This document shows positions 10,291 to 23,200 of a DNA stretch of 64,000 bases, in pieces. Each line of letters begins with the position of its first letter. Positions within the stretch are counted from its first letter, which is position 1. This DNA comes from Cristatella mucedo (Eukaryota; Bryozoa; Phylactolaemata; Cristatellidae), in assembly GCA_009760855.2 (NCBI GenBank), contig WPIO01000020.1:5465501-5529500 (forward strand), written 5' to 3'. The translations under genes were made by a program, and so were the position numbers. A model generated the notes under the pieces. It did no database searches. It saw nothing but the letters and a program-made list of their open reading frames with translations, and was not told where the DNA came from.

Positions 10291-11184
10291 TAGAAATCAA
10301 ACTCCAGCAATTTACGGCTGAAACCTTGAGGTGAAATCGGAAAGAAACTTGGTGCAAACACGCACTGAAAAAAGAAAAGCTGGTCATCTCGTGATGTCTG
10401 AAAATGCATGAACATTTCCATTTGCAAGAACATTAACAAGATTTAATACCTGGATGTAAACAACAACCCAATCCCTTCAGTCAACCGAACACAGGTCGAC
10501 AGGCAAGAGTCTGTGTTTCATCCTTAGTAGCAAAAAATATGTTTGGGCCTCTTTCACTGGACACGATGGTAAAAAGAGCTTGCCGCTAAGCTCCAAAGCA
10601 ATCCTCGACCACGTCGACAAAGATTTGACTCCAAGACCGACCTCAAGTGGGCTTGCCTATTATGATTTGTGTGCTAGCAAAGCAAACCAGCCATACGGTC
10701 TAAATTATTGCATGTTGTTGCTTGCCTAGGTACCGATTTTCGAATGGCATTTAAAATTTGTATTTAACATTGTGCGGCATATGCATAACTGAGCACAACA
10801 ATGCAGGTATGAATGGGTATACTTTGCAAATCGGACAGTGACAAGTCAAGTAGTCAAGACTGCCCGCAATTCACATGTATACTAGCTAAAGAGGAGTTGA
10901 CTAGCCATCACAACATGGAAGTACCAGTAAAAAAATATTCTGGTCGATATCTACAGGAGTACAAGCACCACAAATGTGAGACACGGGGTTTCATCTCCGA
11001 TGGCAAATGTTATGGGCCAGAGGGAAAAAATATACCACTAGGCAGCTTATCATCAGGCAACTTTCACAATCGCTCCTTTTATGGACGGTGATCATTAATA
11101 GTCAACTCAGCAAGTGCCTACATTCAGCACCTCTCCATAACTGCTTCTCAAAAAAAAAATCTTAGCTGATTTAATATCTTCATT
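10291..11184. other. unassigned sequence
   Basis: Several frames are open (for example 10813-11091, plus) but show no domain or splice support. I see no repeat. Confidence 0.4.
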
Positions 11185-11350
11185 TTTAAAGCAGCAGAAG
11201 AGCCTTATTGGCTATCACCACTGCTTGCAGTTGGCAATACAGGATTGTCCAGCTGCAGGACTCAAACTCACGACCTTGGTCATGATGAGCAAGCACATTG
11301 ATGTACCGTGGTAACCCAGGAGGTAATGTGCTTGCTCATCAAATATCATC
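11185..11350 (-). mobile_element. type beta tRNA-derived SINE
   Basis: Minus-strand copy. The plus strand shows GCAGCAGAAGAGCCTTATTG, then GGCTATCACCACTGC, then GTCCAGCTGCAGGACTCAAA, the complements of the type beta body and B-box region seen at 51,115-51,265. Confidence 0.6.
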
Positions 11351-11404
11351 ATACATCAAATCCACTTGTCACTTTTCGGTATATATTGAAAAAAGAAGGG
11401 ACAT

Positions 11405-11665
11405 TAAGCTATTTATGACAGCATTTAGCGGGTCCCTGTGATTCGTCCTTAATGTGCTTATACCTGCTGACACTGTGCATGCTGCCACTAACCACACTTG
11501 CATGCTGACCCTGTGCATGTCACCCCTTAACCATGTTATTCATGTTGTTTATTAAGCATGATACCACTACCATTCAATCATGTTTCCTTTGTAGCAAATC
11601 TAAAGCGCCTAGAAAGAGATTGAGTTCTCTGATGGCGCTTTCAAATCAAATGTATCATTATTATA
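11405..11665 (+). mobile_element. family A CR1-like LINE, 3'-end fragment
   Basis: The plus strand reads through CATGCTGACCCTGTGCATGT and GCGCCTAGAAAGAGATTGAG, then TTCTCTGATGGCGC, ending in a short ATT-rich tail. Confidence 0.92.
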
Positions 11666-14600
11666 ATTATAAAGCTTAAAAAATCTAAGTACCAGAACTA
11701 GGCAGCCAGCAAGCTAGGGGATACCTGGGTCACACATGGTCAGACTGCTACATCACAATGACATCAAGTTGCCAATTGCTAAATAAACTGACTCCTGCCA
11801 AGTAGTTCGTAAAGGTCACAGTGAGCACGATGCCCAATGCATTCCCTGTGCAGGAGCTGCAGAGGGTATTGACAATGGGCACAGCCTCTGACCTCACTCG
11901 ATTAGAGCTATCTATCCAATTCGTTTCGCTAGGGACTACTGCTTGTTTTGCAATGCATTCGATTATAGTCAATAGAAAATATGGCTGCTTCACGAATACA
12001 GTTACACATACGCGCACACGATCGTGTCTGTACGTAGTACGAATGTTCAACACGAGCGGCCCTCTTCAGGCAATTTAAAAATTAAACGCACAGCTTTCTT
12101 TTCACAGGGCAGCAATGACGAGAATAGAGTAATTATTCTTAGGGGATCCGAGGCTAGGGGTATGACTAGCCACTGTCACCAGTCAGCCGCCTTATATTGC
12201 CGAAGACAAAGGCATGCAGGCAGACTTCCCAGCAACGAAATGCATTCGAAACTTAAAGAAATGGCCCAAGGAGCCAGGGTGTGGACAGCTTCACTAGCAG
12301 GAAGGGAGTTTCATGAGGAGAACTGACTGAGTCACAGAGGTCACTCAGCATGCTTGGTTCCAAAGCAAGAAGCGGGTCGGACATTCACGGCGCCGAAGAT
12401 ACAGTCAAGTGCACAGCACTAGAGCCGAGCTGGCAAACAAAAACGACGACTTCACACTCGGCGTAGAGCTGACCTACCGGTGAGCAAAATTTTCACGATC
12501 GCACACCGAAACACGAGCACCATCGCAAGGGTTGGTTCGGTGGAAATTACTAAACAAGCGAAAGCTGCCTATTTGGACTTAACGATGCCTAGCCACGAAT
12601 GCAGCTGGACCTCGGTCTATAAGAAGCAATAAAAAGACCCGATGGTACAACGATATATTAACGGATTACAAAGATTCCATACAAGTATGAACATACATAC
12701 CTCCGAATGAAGTCTTCTGTCTAAATAGCACACAGAAAGTTTGCTCACTAGCGATCGAGGCACGTGAAGTCATAGACACATTGGGCCGGCAACTGTGTTA
12801 AAGTATTAAAGCAGTGACGATGAGTCACAGCACGACCAAAACGACAAAATTGCTGAAAGAAAAGGGCATCAGGAAACGCTAGGGCTGAAAAGGAAGGGAT
12901 GGGGTCGGCTAGTATGACTGACAAAGATGCTATAAGCCGATGAAATCCACGGGATGATCTGCTATTCTAACTTCGGAATTTCGCAAACGTCGTCCAAAAA
13001 TCCAAGTGCTGACAAAAACGACCGGGCAAACGAGGGAGGGCTGAATAAGTCATCGGACCAGACCCTACAATGGCATTAACTGCGAAATGCACGGCCACGT
13101 AGCAAGGTAGCGGTCGGTGTGCATTGGCAGGGTCGGCTGAGAGGGCAAACCAATCGGTATAACCCAAGCGAGACGCCACAGCTTCGGCTGCTACTCTCAT
13201 CTCGAAGCTCCGCGGCAGAGCAGACTTCATTCCGACAGCTCAGATCAGATACAAACTGGGATATACAGATGCACTGCATATAGCAAAGCGCAGGCCACGC
13301 GTATGAAGGAGAGCTTTCATCTTGGATCTGGCAAAAATCTACCTCTTTTATGGACGTGACTTTCCGAATGTCAATCGCACAGGCTTGGTGGCTGGCTATT
13401 CTGGGTACTTCTAATTGTACTTAACCGGTTCGCGTCCGCTGCAACTATGGATGGAAAAGAAGCTACGCAGTGCAGAACTAACGGTGTCTAGAAGATGATG
13501 ACGGCTGGCTTCGGCTTGTTTAGGGAAACGTCGGCAAACTCGTCAAGTCCTCGAGAAAACAAGGCTAACGCACGCCGGACACTGGCGCCTATGACCTATC
13601 AGCCACATACCTTGGGCGAAATGCCTTTCAAATATGTTGCAGATAGAGCATACTTGCTTTCTGCCTGTCGCCGGCCGTATCAGGAGCATTTAGTCGGGAT
13701 GATGCGCAACTGTCGCGGTGACAAACATGCAACACCAGTCCCGCACGCTGCTTCAATGGCCGGCCGCGACCTTGAGCTCGGTCATGGCCACCGGTGGGCC
13801 GCGACTGGCGGAGAGACTTGTTCCAGTGCAATGCCCTGGCTAGCGACTAAAACCGCTGCGTAACTAGTCCTGCATCAATCGCAATATATTTTGCAGTAAC
13901 AAATGACAACTTCAACGAGATCCTTAGTAGAGGCATACTGACGAAAGTGCTAATGCGGTAGGTTGCGGTGAGAAATTATGCAAACTCAAACTTATCTTGC
14001 GTAACTGTTTTAAACGACGGCAACATATGTATTTTATAAAGAGTAAAAAAAAATTCCATTAAACACTTGGGATCTCTAATTTAGGTGAAATATTCGCTTC
14101 TTTTAAATTATCGAGTGGGTGTGGAGGGGACCATTAGAAAAGTCGGGGAGATAATGCTCCGCCCAGCCGGACTCACGCCACTCCACCCGCCCAACGGGCG
14201 CACTGAGTACCGTCTCATTAGGCGCTGCAGTTGGACAGAATCGCCTAACTTTAGCTGGATTTCATTGGAACGGGTCAGCTGTGGTCGCGTGATCCGCCGG
14301 TCCTGCACCGAGGAACTTTCTGCCTGTGCGTCGGCATGTAGGCATACTATCCACTTGCTCTCCCTTCTTCCCACTCTCTTTCTCGTCTCTTCACTACTAG
14401 CGTTCTGGAGCTGTTTCCGCGGCTTCTACATCTGTCTGTACGCTCGCTAACCCGCGCTCGTCGGCGTACGATACAATACAGCCGCTGTCGCAGCCCAATC
14501 GAAGCCGTCTGCTCAGTCTCAATATCTTCTGTAAGTTGTCTCCCAAGTGAACCTCATCTGTTATACGTCTCCACAATCTCGTGGGTCCGCTCACCCCGAC

Positions 14601-14784
14601 CCTATATCCGAGAAACAGTTAATCAATGGAGGTCTAGTGTAGAACAGCTGGGTTATGGCCTGTATCCATAGCTAATCAAGGGTGGGTTTATGTACCATAG
14701 CTGGGTGCTGTCCTGTAACTAAGCTGCATTCATTGACACATAGACGGCATGCAGCTGTACCTGGGCTTAATACCTCCCTGTCCT
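11666..14784. other. unassigned, partly GC-richer zone
   Basis: From about 12,350 to 14,600 the sequence is richer in GC and CpG than its surroundings, with several overlapping open frames (for example 13495-13863 plus, 12967-13230 minus). None shows a known domain. This could be a promoter or first-exon region, but no core promoter can be assigned from sequence alone. Confidence 0.35.
12349..12481 (+). CDS. weak candidate plus-strand exon
   Basis: An open stretch ending at CTACCG/GTGAGC, a plausible donor. It encodes residues such as RRRRYSQVHSTRAEL and DDFTLGVELTYR. The acceptor (CACTCAG) is weak, and nothing identifies the protein. It is kept only as a lead. Confidence 0.2.
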
Positions 14785-15705
14785 CGTGCACTTTAAGCTC
14801 TCTCATCTCCCTTGCTGCATATATTTGTGGAATTCACACTTGCATGGCCGCGAACTTTCTCAGATTCAATGACGATACAACCAACTTACTAGTTGTGGGA
14901 AAGCCAAGTGCTGATCAAAACATTGAAATGCATGTCCCTTGAAATCGGCTAAGCGCCATTTCTCCTAATCGTCTGTATAAAATATGGGCGTTCTGCTCCA
15001 AAATGACCTTCCTCTAGACGACCACATCGGCTCTGCAGAAAAGTCTGCCTATTTTCAGCTATGCCGCATTCAATAATACAGCTTGTGTACACTCTGCAGG
15101 TGTGCTTACTGTCGTGGGCGTCGCTGCTACATCTCACCACTTCTCGCCGACCTGCACTGGCTCCCAGTCAAGCAAAGCATCGACTTCAAGGTTTTGTCAC
15201 TGACTTTTAACTTCCTCCATTCTTTAGCTCCACCCTACATATCAGATCAACTACCTAGCCAGGCTAAGCATCGTACCCCACTGTTTTTCGAAATTTCACT
15301 GTTTACCCATACCTCGTACAAACCCCAAATCTTTTGGAGATCGTGCCTTTAGTCCGTATGCTCCCAAAGCCTGGAATTATTCCCGACATGCGTCACGACA
15401 GCTCCTGACTTGACCACATTAAAAAAACACCAATTCATCACTGCATTTAGTGGGACCATGTGATTCGTCCTTTACAAGTTTTTGCATGCTGACACTGTGC
15501 ATGCTGCCACTAACCATTCTTGGATGCCTAGCCTGTGCATGTCGCCCTAACCATGTTATTCTTGTCTTTTATTGAGTATGCTACCAATAACCATTCGATC
15601 GTGCTTTCTTTGCAGCAAACATGGAGTGCCTAGACGGAGATGTAGTTCTCTGAGTGGGCTATATCAAATGTATTATTTATTTATTTATTTATTTTTATAA
15701 TAATA
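14785..15705 (+). mobile_element. family A CR1-like LINE, 3' half
   Basis: Coding remnants in family A order. MAANFLRFNDDTTNLLVVGK is inside 14682-14942 (the post-catalytic region). SPLLADLHWLPVKQSIDFKV, then FLHSLAPPYISDQLPSQAKH, is inside 15083-15352 (the C-terminal domain). The noncoding 3' region and a short (TTTA)n tail at about 15,680 follow. Frameshifts and stops break the ORF, and the 5' part with the catalytic motif is absent. Confidence 0.9.
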
Positions 15706-16159
15706 CTTTGGCCGTACGTAGACAGTGAAATCAAGTTTATGCTGTTTCATCCGGTTGTGACATACCATCTTGACTTCTGCAGCTCGTTAGTTGTAGTTCT
15801 TCGATTGAACGCGGTAAGCAGCTTACAGCTCGAGTACAACTCAGCAGCTAGAAGTGTCTGTTGTTGTGTGAGCCCGCTGCTTCTGCTGTTGTAATTAGTG
15901 CAGCAGCATCAGCCATTAATGTGTGTCCCACCCAGCAGCAGATGGTTGGGCAATCGACTAAGTGCTGCCTTTTGATGTAAGGATGTGGCCCCACCACAGA
16001 TGCATTCCCCGTCTGTGGTGAGGCAGCCAGCTAGTATATATACTCGTTGAGGGGATAAAGATCAAGTCTCGTTTACGGCTCATGTTCGCCTGCTCGTGTC
16101 TCCTCGAGACTCCACAAGAACAGCCACCGCCGGAGACACTGTCACGAAACACTGTTCGT
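15706..16159. other. unassigned sequence
   Basis: Contains TATA-like TAGTATATATACTCG at about 16,032 and a TGTTGTTGTGTG motif at about 15,861. Together they look LTR-like, but I find no matching direct repeat or target duplication. Confidence 0.3.
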
Positions 16160-16400
16160 ATAACGTCCAAGGTACAAAATGAACACACTTCTCGCCAGCC
16201 TGCAATGGCTCCCAACCCAGCAGTGCATCGATTTCGAGGTTTTGACGCCATCTTTCAGAACTCTTAATTCTCTGCATGCAACCTACCTGCTGTCAGAGCT
16301 ACTGCTCACCCGGCCCAGCTGTCGCACTACCAGCTATTTCGACTCATATCGTATGGCTCTGCCTCGGACCAACCTCAGATCCTCAGTAGATCTTACCCTT
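16160..16400 (+). mobile_element. family A CR1-like LINE, internal fragment
   Basis: The frame at 16179-16424 (LLASLQWLPTQQCIDFEVL, then RMALPRTNLRSS) matches the family A C-terminal domain. Both ends are truncated. Confidence 0.8.
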
Positions 16401-16884
16401 GCATTGGGGCAGCTCTCAGCTTAGCCGCGATGGGAGCCCTTGCCTTAGTGGGTTCGACTAGGGTGCCTAGTACAGACCCTGCTCCTGATCCACCTAGCTC
16501 AGGTTAGAATGGAGCTGGGCCCGGCTCCTGGTCCAGCGGCTAAAGTTAGAATGAAGCCTGGTGCATACGATGCGGTCAGGATGTGCATCGACTAATATGC
16601 TGAAGTAGAAATAGCAGCTACGCGAGAGATCAGGAGTTAAGAGGAGAGAGAATATAATGGAACGACCGACAGAGCTCGGGGCTGCAGATTGCGTATTTGA
16701 TGCGAGACTACGCTTCGAGAGCACGAGAGACAAACCTACGGCGATGAACCGCTAAGCGCAACTTACACTGTCAAGTTGTGTTCTGCCGGCTACTCAGTTA
16801 GCTGCTCGTATCTTGGGGTGGTGTAGCGGTCCGCCTTCGGGGTTGGGACCATCGCTAGCGACGCGAGCACAGGAATATATACGC

Positions 16885-17041
16885 GGCCTTTGGGAGTTCG
16901 TGCATTTAACTCCGCTGGTCCGGTACGCGCCGCGCAAATGCACAGGGTAGTTTGTTATACTCAGGCTTCGGGAATTCGCGAAGTTAACTCCGTCTGTCCT
17001 GTATGCGCCGTGTAAAGCGCTTTTGTCGGCGCGTAACCGCT
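16885..17041. repeat. diverged tandem repeat, 78-bp period
   Basis: Two GC-rich units start at about 16,885 and 16,965 and align with an offset of 78 bp. Examples are ATTTAACTCCGCTGGTCC against AGTTAACTCCGTCTGTCC, and ACGCGCCGCGCAAATGC against ATGCGCCGTGTAAAGCGC. Function unknown. Confidence 0.7.
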
Positions 17042-17149
17042 ACTACCAGGCCCACACTAAACTGTCGCTTTCGGCGCCCAGTTGCGGCCGCTTGTGTTTT
17101 AACCGCACTGCAGCACTGCATTGCACAGTCCACGGGTAGAGAGCCGGGG

Positions 17150-17445
17150 GACGAGCTACCGCTGCGCGGTCACGCCTTTAGTTCGGTCGCTCACAAAGCC
17201 AGGAACTCAATCCCAAGTGACGTCGCAGTGTCACCCCTAATTGATGAAAATTTAAAAAGAGCTAAAAATGCACGTGATTTTCCCATCATTTACTGATTCC
17301 ACGCGGTTCGTCCTTTGGGAGATTATCCGTGTTGACGCTGTGCATACTATCACTAACCACTCGACATTCTTCCCTTGTGGGGCAGGTACGTATAATTGTG
17401 AGAGATTCAGTTCTCTGAGCGAGCAACACAATTAGTTTGCTATCG
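17150..17445 (+). mobile_element. family A CR1-like LINE, diverged 3' end
   Basis: The end of the frame at 17003-17296 has HKARNSIPSDVAVSPL, matching the family A motif A-W-N-S-L-P-T. A diverged 3' region with GTTGACGCTGTGCATACTAT and AGATTCAGTTCTCTGAGCG follows. Confidence 0.65.
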
Positions 17446-19950
17446 CTATGTACTTGCTATCGACATATTTCTTAACCGCACCTAAACAAGCATACTACTA
17501 AGTGATCCCAATGCCACCATCTTAGAGAGTGCCTCCAAGTTCTTTGCATGCAAGATAGATTGGAATAGATAATGCATTCATTTGCTGCTCTCATTTACGC
17601 ATTTATTCATTTACTTCCTCTCAACCCTAATCTAAACTTGGAAGAATGCTCGGCGCTTCCAAACGTGCATATGACTGCGTTTTTGGTCAACGGTGTTTTA
17701 GTCTTCGAAATGCGCCTGTTAAAAAACTCTTAAAAGACAACCTAGCTGCAAAATGCAATCCCAAATTTTGGAGGTTGACAGGTGAGCGGAACATGGTGAA
17801 TAATATGGTTTAGAAAACCTATTTGCACTGGAAGTAGTACGTCAAGCTTAATGAAAATATTTTCTTTGAAAAATGACAGAACTTGGACTGCGGTTTTCTA
17901 GTGAACTCTGTAAATATAAGCCACTCAGCCCTAAACGGACCTGCAAAAAATCTTTTTAGAATATGAAAGGCGTTAATTTTTCAAAATAATGACACCCCTC
18001 TCGAAGTCAACTGCCCGACCGGTACTTATAAAACAATCAGAAAGCCTAAACTGGATAGCGCCATGCCCTGTCTCCCGCTGCTGCTCATATCAACCTGTGG
18101 CTAATGTCTATTCAAAGCCCAACTTCTTATTTACTTCGCAGAAGTATGCTTACGTTGGCTCACAAACCGGAAAGTGGCTGTTGTGTGATAACTAAACTAT
18201 CGTAAAGGATAATGTATTGATAAAGCGCCCGGGCCTCGGTCATTAAGAGTCCATTACTGAATCCTGTAGCTGCCAGCCTCTTCAACGGCCGCAAGGGGCC
18301 CTTCGTCCGGCGGCCGGTCAGCCTGGCGACTGGGATGGAACTAGCACGTCGTTTACCGGAAATCAGTCTGAAAATTTTGATTCAATTCTATCTAAGGGAA
18401 ATTGAGGTGATTTCAAGTTCCCATTTATGCCGTTTATAGCTCGAGATTTGCTTGGCGAATGTTGGTCGGACGCCTGGTCTCAGCGGTCCCTGGTCTGACA
18501 GGCGGCAAGCATGCCAGCTATCGTAGTAAAGTTCTGTTGATGCTATATAATAGTTTTTAAGGTTGAAGTATTTGTAAAGATGTTTGTGCGATGCATACCG
18601 CTGTTCTTTTCTATAGCTTATGTACCACTTATGAACGAGCTCAACTTCATGACCAAGTCAAATGCCTCCTCACCTTGCAAGCTCGCTGTCTTATGTCGCA
18701 TGTCCGATTATAGTGATACGATCAACTTGAAATTTGGTTTATATGATTCTACGTAAAGATTATTCTATCCATCTTGTGTGAACTTTGGTTCTTAGCATAT
18801 AGACCTATTTTGATGGTAAGCTGGCTTTTGTCGTCTATCTCGTTTTGTCAAAATGCTGCCCAGGAGTCGAGCAAATGTCACATGTATGCTAATAATGATG
18901 TCATTGACGTGAAACTTGAGGTATATGCTCCTTGGTATATGCTTCAAACCTACATGACAGTAAACCCTGTGACTCGGGCCTTTGTGTTGATCTTTTGCAT
19001 GCTCAAAATCATCGGCTGCCTTCAAGAGTGTTGTACCAAGATTTGTCTTCGCATCGGGTAAATTCTACAGCGTGGCCAATTTAAAAGCCAGCGACGTGAA
19101 ATTTGGAATATATGCTGGCCTTTAAGAGTTTTACTTGAGCCTAAATTTTCTTGACTATAGTTGTTGTAAGTGCAGCTGGTCATGTCCCCAATAGCCTCGA
19201 ACTTGAATTTTAATCACATGCAATGCACAGTTGACATGTCAAATAATTTTGCTTTTCTTTGTAGAGACTGCTACTGTATAGTCAAGTGTCCTGCATCAAT
19301 TGAGGGCATTAGAATATTTTTGCAATGCAGGATGTAATTTCTGTTGGCTTAGCCCAACAAGCTATTTTTAACCAAGAAAAACGTGACCTTGTCGTTTACA
19401 GGTTATCAGAAGGTAATCACGAGATCTATGGATACATCAGAAGAACGTTGCCTTTGTTGTTTGTGCCAATTTTCAAGCTGATCGCATCATTAGTTTTTGA
19501 GCAGTATTAATAAATGTGTTATAGAGGAGATAAATCTTGTAGGTGTGGGTCATAACTCCCGTCTAAATAGGTTGCGAAAAATCATGTTGTTTACCATGCT
19601 CTGCTCATCTGCCCAACACCGAAATTTAGGACTGCATTTATAACTAGTTCATCTTTTAATTGGCAAATTTTAAAGACTAAATTAAAAATATTGACCAAAA
19701 ACGGACAGTCCCCTTTCCTGTTCTGTCTGGCAACTAGCTCGGAGGAATGCTAGCTTAATTGATACTCGCCATATATTATAATTGCGAACGCTTTAAGAAA
19801 CCAGACAAACTAAAACTTTATTTCTGAGTAACCCTGGATAGGAAATATTTGATGTAGCACGAAATTCTAGGTCCGTCGGTAACTAGAGAAATTGTGAAGA
19901 AATAGCATAGGGCGATTGACAAAGGTGGGAGGGGCTGCATGACAACAACT
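17446..19950. other. unassigned; scrap of a family A tail
   Basis: About 24 bp at 18,209-18,232 (TGTATTGATAAAGCGCCC) match the family A terminal segment. Otherwise there is no recognisable repeat or gene. The frames at 18774-19061 and 19325-19510 have no family signature. Confidence 0.4.
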
Positions 19951-20106
19951 TTACTGCGGTATCGGTAAGAACCAGTACATACTAGGAAGGGCCCTAGAAG
20001 CAGAGTTGATCATGCTGATGCTTAAGTTCTTACTGCGGTATCGATGAGAACCAGTACACTCTAAGAAGGGCCTTAGAGGTAGAGTTGATAATGCTGATGC
20101 TTGCGG
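19951..20106. repeat. imperfect tandem duplication, 79-bp period
   Basis: Two adjacent copies share TTACTGCGGTATCG, GAACCAGTACA, AGAGTTGAT and ATGCTGATGCTT. I estimate roughly 90% identity by eye. Function unknown. Confidence 0.9.
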
Positions 20107-21594
20107 TCTTTAGAGCTGGGCGATTCTATGTCACTCTTCGCCAGTGATCGGCCTCGTGTCCTCGAGCAAATGCAGCCCATCGAACGAGATACAAGTGCTG
20201 CCTGATGGGGAGAACAGCTTACGCCAGCACACCTCTGAACGAATTTAGCCGTCCTGCCGAACTGCTGCTGGCAGCCCATTTTTACCCGGCAAATGAATAA
20301 GCCTCATCCAGCTTAGTGACCCCCCCAGATGACCTTGTAATATAAGAATTAGCCCCGGCTAGTGAACCCTGCTACGGTAAACCATTAAAATAAATCTCAG
20401 CTCATCGACGGAATTTCTAGGTTGAGCCATACAACCAACACAGAGGGTCTTACCAATGAAGTGCACGCTAGTGATCAAGCAACTTATTCTCGGTTACAAC
20501 AGGCTCAAATATAACAGTCAGTCACAAAAGACGTTATTACGGTATTCACTGTTATATAAATCTGAGAAGGCTAGGCATTACAAGAATCGCTTAGTTAAAG
20601 AGTTCTAGATGACATGTGAGCGAAGTCCAGTCCTGAAAATGTGCTCTTATGGCTCCTGGCAGGCTTAGGGCTTGAACTCAGTCTTTCAGCAGTGCCGGCC
20701 TTCACTGATCGAGCCGATTGCTTGCCATCGAGCTCATGAATAGTGCTCGTAACATTTCTTTATCACGATGGTCCTTACAACAGAGAGGAAATCAAAGGCG
20801 TATATCCGAAGCTGTACATTGAAATTGCAGCAGCACAGTAACAGAAAAGCCGAAGCACACAGAGCTAGGCTTCCGCCGGACCAGGCTCGGTCGAAAGCAA
20901 ACTAGCACTGCTGCCTGGTCTTCTGAGCTAACAAAGGCCGATCGAACGCTAGGTTTGGGTCGCGGTCGAGTGATACTGGCACCGCTGGTCCTGCTGCTGT
21001 CCCTTTGGTGAATGTGACTGCAAGACACGGATGCCTGAATTCCACGAGGCTCTCATTCCTTAGCCACATCGCCTCGGGTAGTGGGTTCGCCTAAGTCGTA
21101 CTCCTAATTTGTCAGGCTAGGCCTTAGGCTCTGTGATAATGAGGGGCTAGCGAATTTGATGAAGGCAATTTTGTAGAAGCTATAGAGAGGTTCAGAAATG
21201 CACCAGTAAACATCCATGTATCGAGAGCCTGAGTTTCACTGAATGGGGTGGGGTGCAGGTTTTCCCTGCAAATCGCTTTCAGTCATTGACGAAAAGACAC
21301 TTAACTGCTTGACCCTATCTATATAGATCGCTAGAGCCAGCTTCATTCGCGTACTGTATTTTCTAATTTAGCTGGGACAGGTTTCTGCGATGTCTAAAGT
21401 ACAGACCAGCACTGGTGAGAAGTCCCAGTAATCCAGCCCTCCCATCTTAGGCTAGGCTGCGTTAGCATTTCTCGGTAACGGGGCCAGCTACCGACAACCC
21501 GGAGATATTGTACCTCCTCTACAGGGATATTTCTATAATTCCCGAATAGTACTTAGCTTCTCTTCTTTTTTTTGAAAAAGATAAAAGTTAATGA
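20107..21594. other. unassigned sequence
   Basis: A tRNA-like GAACTCAGTCTTTCAGC area at about 20,670 is too weak to call. No gene recognised. Confidence 0.4.
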
Positions 21595-22545
21595 TAAGTT
21601 TGTGCTGCACCCTCAGAGGACTTACCCTTTCTAGGCACTTCGCATAAGCTGCAAAGCAACCTCGGTAGAATGGTGAGTGGCATCATGCTAAAAGACGACA
21701 GATATAACATGGTTAGAGGGGAAATGCACAGGATCAACATGCAAATGTGGTGGTTAGTGGCAGCATGCACAGTGTCAGAACGCATAAGTACGTACAAGAC
21801 AAATCACAGGGACCCACTCAATGCCATCATAAAAAGATGTGTTTTAGTTTCTTTTTAGATGCCGGTAAGTCAGGGGATGTCGTGACGCCAGTCGGGTGAG
21901 TTACAGCCTTTGGGAGCATCCGAACTAATGGGGTGGTCTCCATAGGATTTGAGGTTCCTACGATACGCAATTAGATTCCGAAAAACCTGTGGCCCGATGC
22001 TTAGCCGAGTAGGGGAGTAGATCTGACATGTAGGCTGGAGCCAAAAAATGAAAAAAACTTAAAGGTGAGTGAAAGAACCTTGAAGCCGATGCAATTGCTT
22101 TACTTGGAGCTAGTGAAGGTTGGCAAGAAGATGTGTGATGTGGCAACTGCGACTCTCACGACAGAAAAGCCTAGATGCAGAGTTTTGCATCAGTTGTAGG
22201 CATACGATTGCATAGGCCGGTAGACCAGTAAACAGTGTGTTCCAGACGTCAAGGTGGGACTTTGCAGATGCATGAACTAATTTAGTTGCAATACCCATGA
22301 TTAAGTAAAGCCAAATTAGCAATGTTTTCTAGCTGAAAGTAGGCCGACTGCACTTTGGAATGGATGGTTGTCTGATGGAAGGTCACTTTGGATCAGGACA
22401 CCTATATTTTGCATATATTCAACAGGAGGTATTCTGGCTGAGCCGATTTGAGGGTTATGTTTTCCAATTTCTGAACCGCACGGTTTTCCCGTAATTAGTT
22501 AGTTTGGTTTATCATAATTCACTTAAGAACGTTTGCAGCCCTGAA
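21595..22545 (-). mobile_element. family A CR1-like LINE, 3' half
   Basis: A full-order but decayed copy. It holds the noncoding 3' region (21,595-21,900), C-terminal coding remnants including the frame at 21958-22146 (FHFLAPAYMSDLLPYSAKHR), LVHASAKSHLDVWNTLFTGL at 22110-22322, and the post-catalytic region to about 22,545. The catalytic part is absent. Confidence 0.85.
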
Positions 22546-22949
22546 AAAGATATTGAAAAAACCAAATAATAATTTCTGTAGAGTTTCACCGAGACAGCTA
22601 CGCGGTAATTTGCCAGCTTGATTGGAACTATAGGGTCTTAGGAGTAAACAACGTGCAATTACACAGGCACATTTACATCTGCTGACGGCTCTGTATGAAA
22701 TCTCCATGTCACAGTACAAGTAAACCTTTCAGTTAGTGGTAGAAAATGCTCCACATTAAGTTTACCGACTTATATTTGCAAAAACTTCGTGATTTCTTAG
22801 ATAAGGATATCGGCCATGCTGGTCAAAGCACGCCAGACTTTCCCATAGACTGCTGTAAGTCAAAACCTTTAGGTCTTTCTCTATGTTCTTCAAAACGCTT
22901 GTAGTTTGTAGAAAGTCCCATTGCTACAGCTTCGCTACCGTGAGTGACA

Positions 22950-23200
22950 CAAATGCTAATTTACCACATATTTCACCGATCTGCACAGACTCCCCATGAA
23001 ATGGCGTAACCACGTAAGGCTTTATAGGTTTATTTTAGGAACATGTTTGTCCCTTCTGTCCAACTTATCTGAGGTGAATCAGGCCTTCGAATGCACCTCC
23101 AGCTCGTCTTACCGTTTTCATATAACCTACGTACTATACCCACAAACATCAAATCCCTCAAAGACCAAATTTTCAGTTTCAGCTCTTTAGCAAAACAAGC
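22950..23200 (+). mobile_element. possible highly diverged CR1-like fragment
   Basis: A local reading DLHRLPMKWR resembles the CR1 C-terminal motif D-L-H-W-L-P-V-K-x-R. A later stretch NPSKTKFSVSAL resembles the following block. The frame is broken and the similarity is short. Confidence 0.3.

Noticed and set aside
13495-13863. A 122-codon plus-strand frame in GC-richer sequence.
   Set aside because: No domain or splice support, and overlapping frames on the other strand are equally open, as expected at higher GC.
15861-16152. A possible solo LTR: TGTTGTTGTGTG start, TATA-like box, CA-containing end.
   Set aside because: No matching partner LTR in the window and no target duplication at the ends.
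20640-20710. A tRNA-like or SINE-like patch around GAACTCAGTCTTTCAGC.
   Set aside because: Only a weak B box, with no A box or body similar to the two SINE families.
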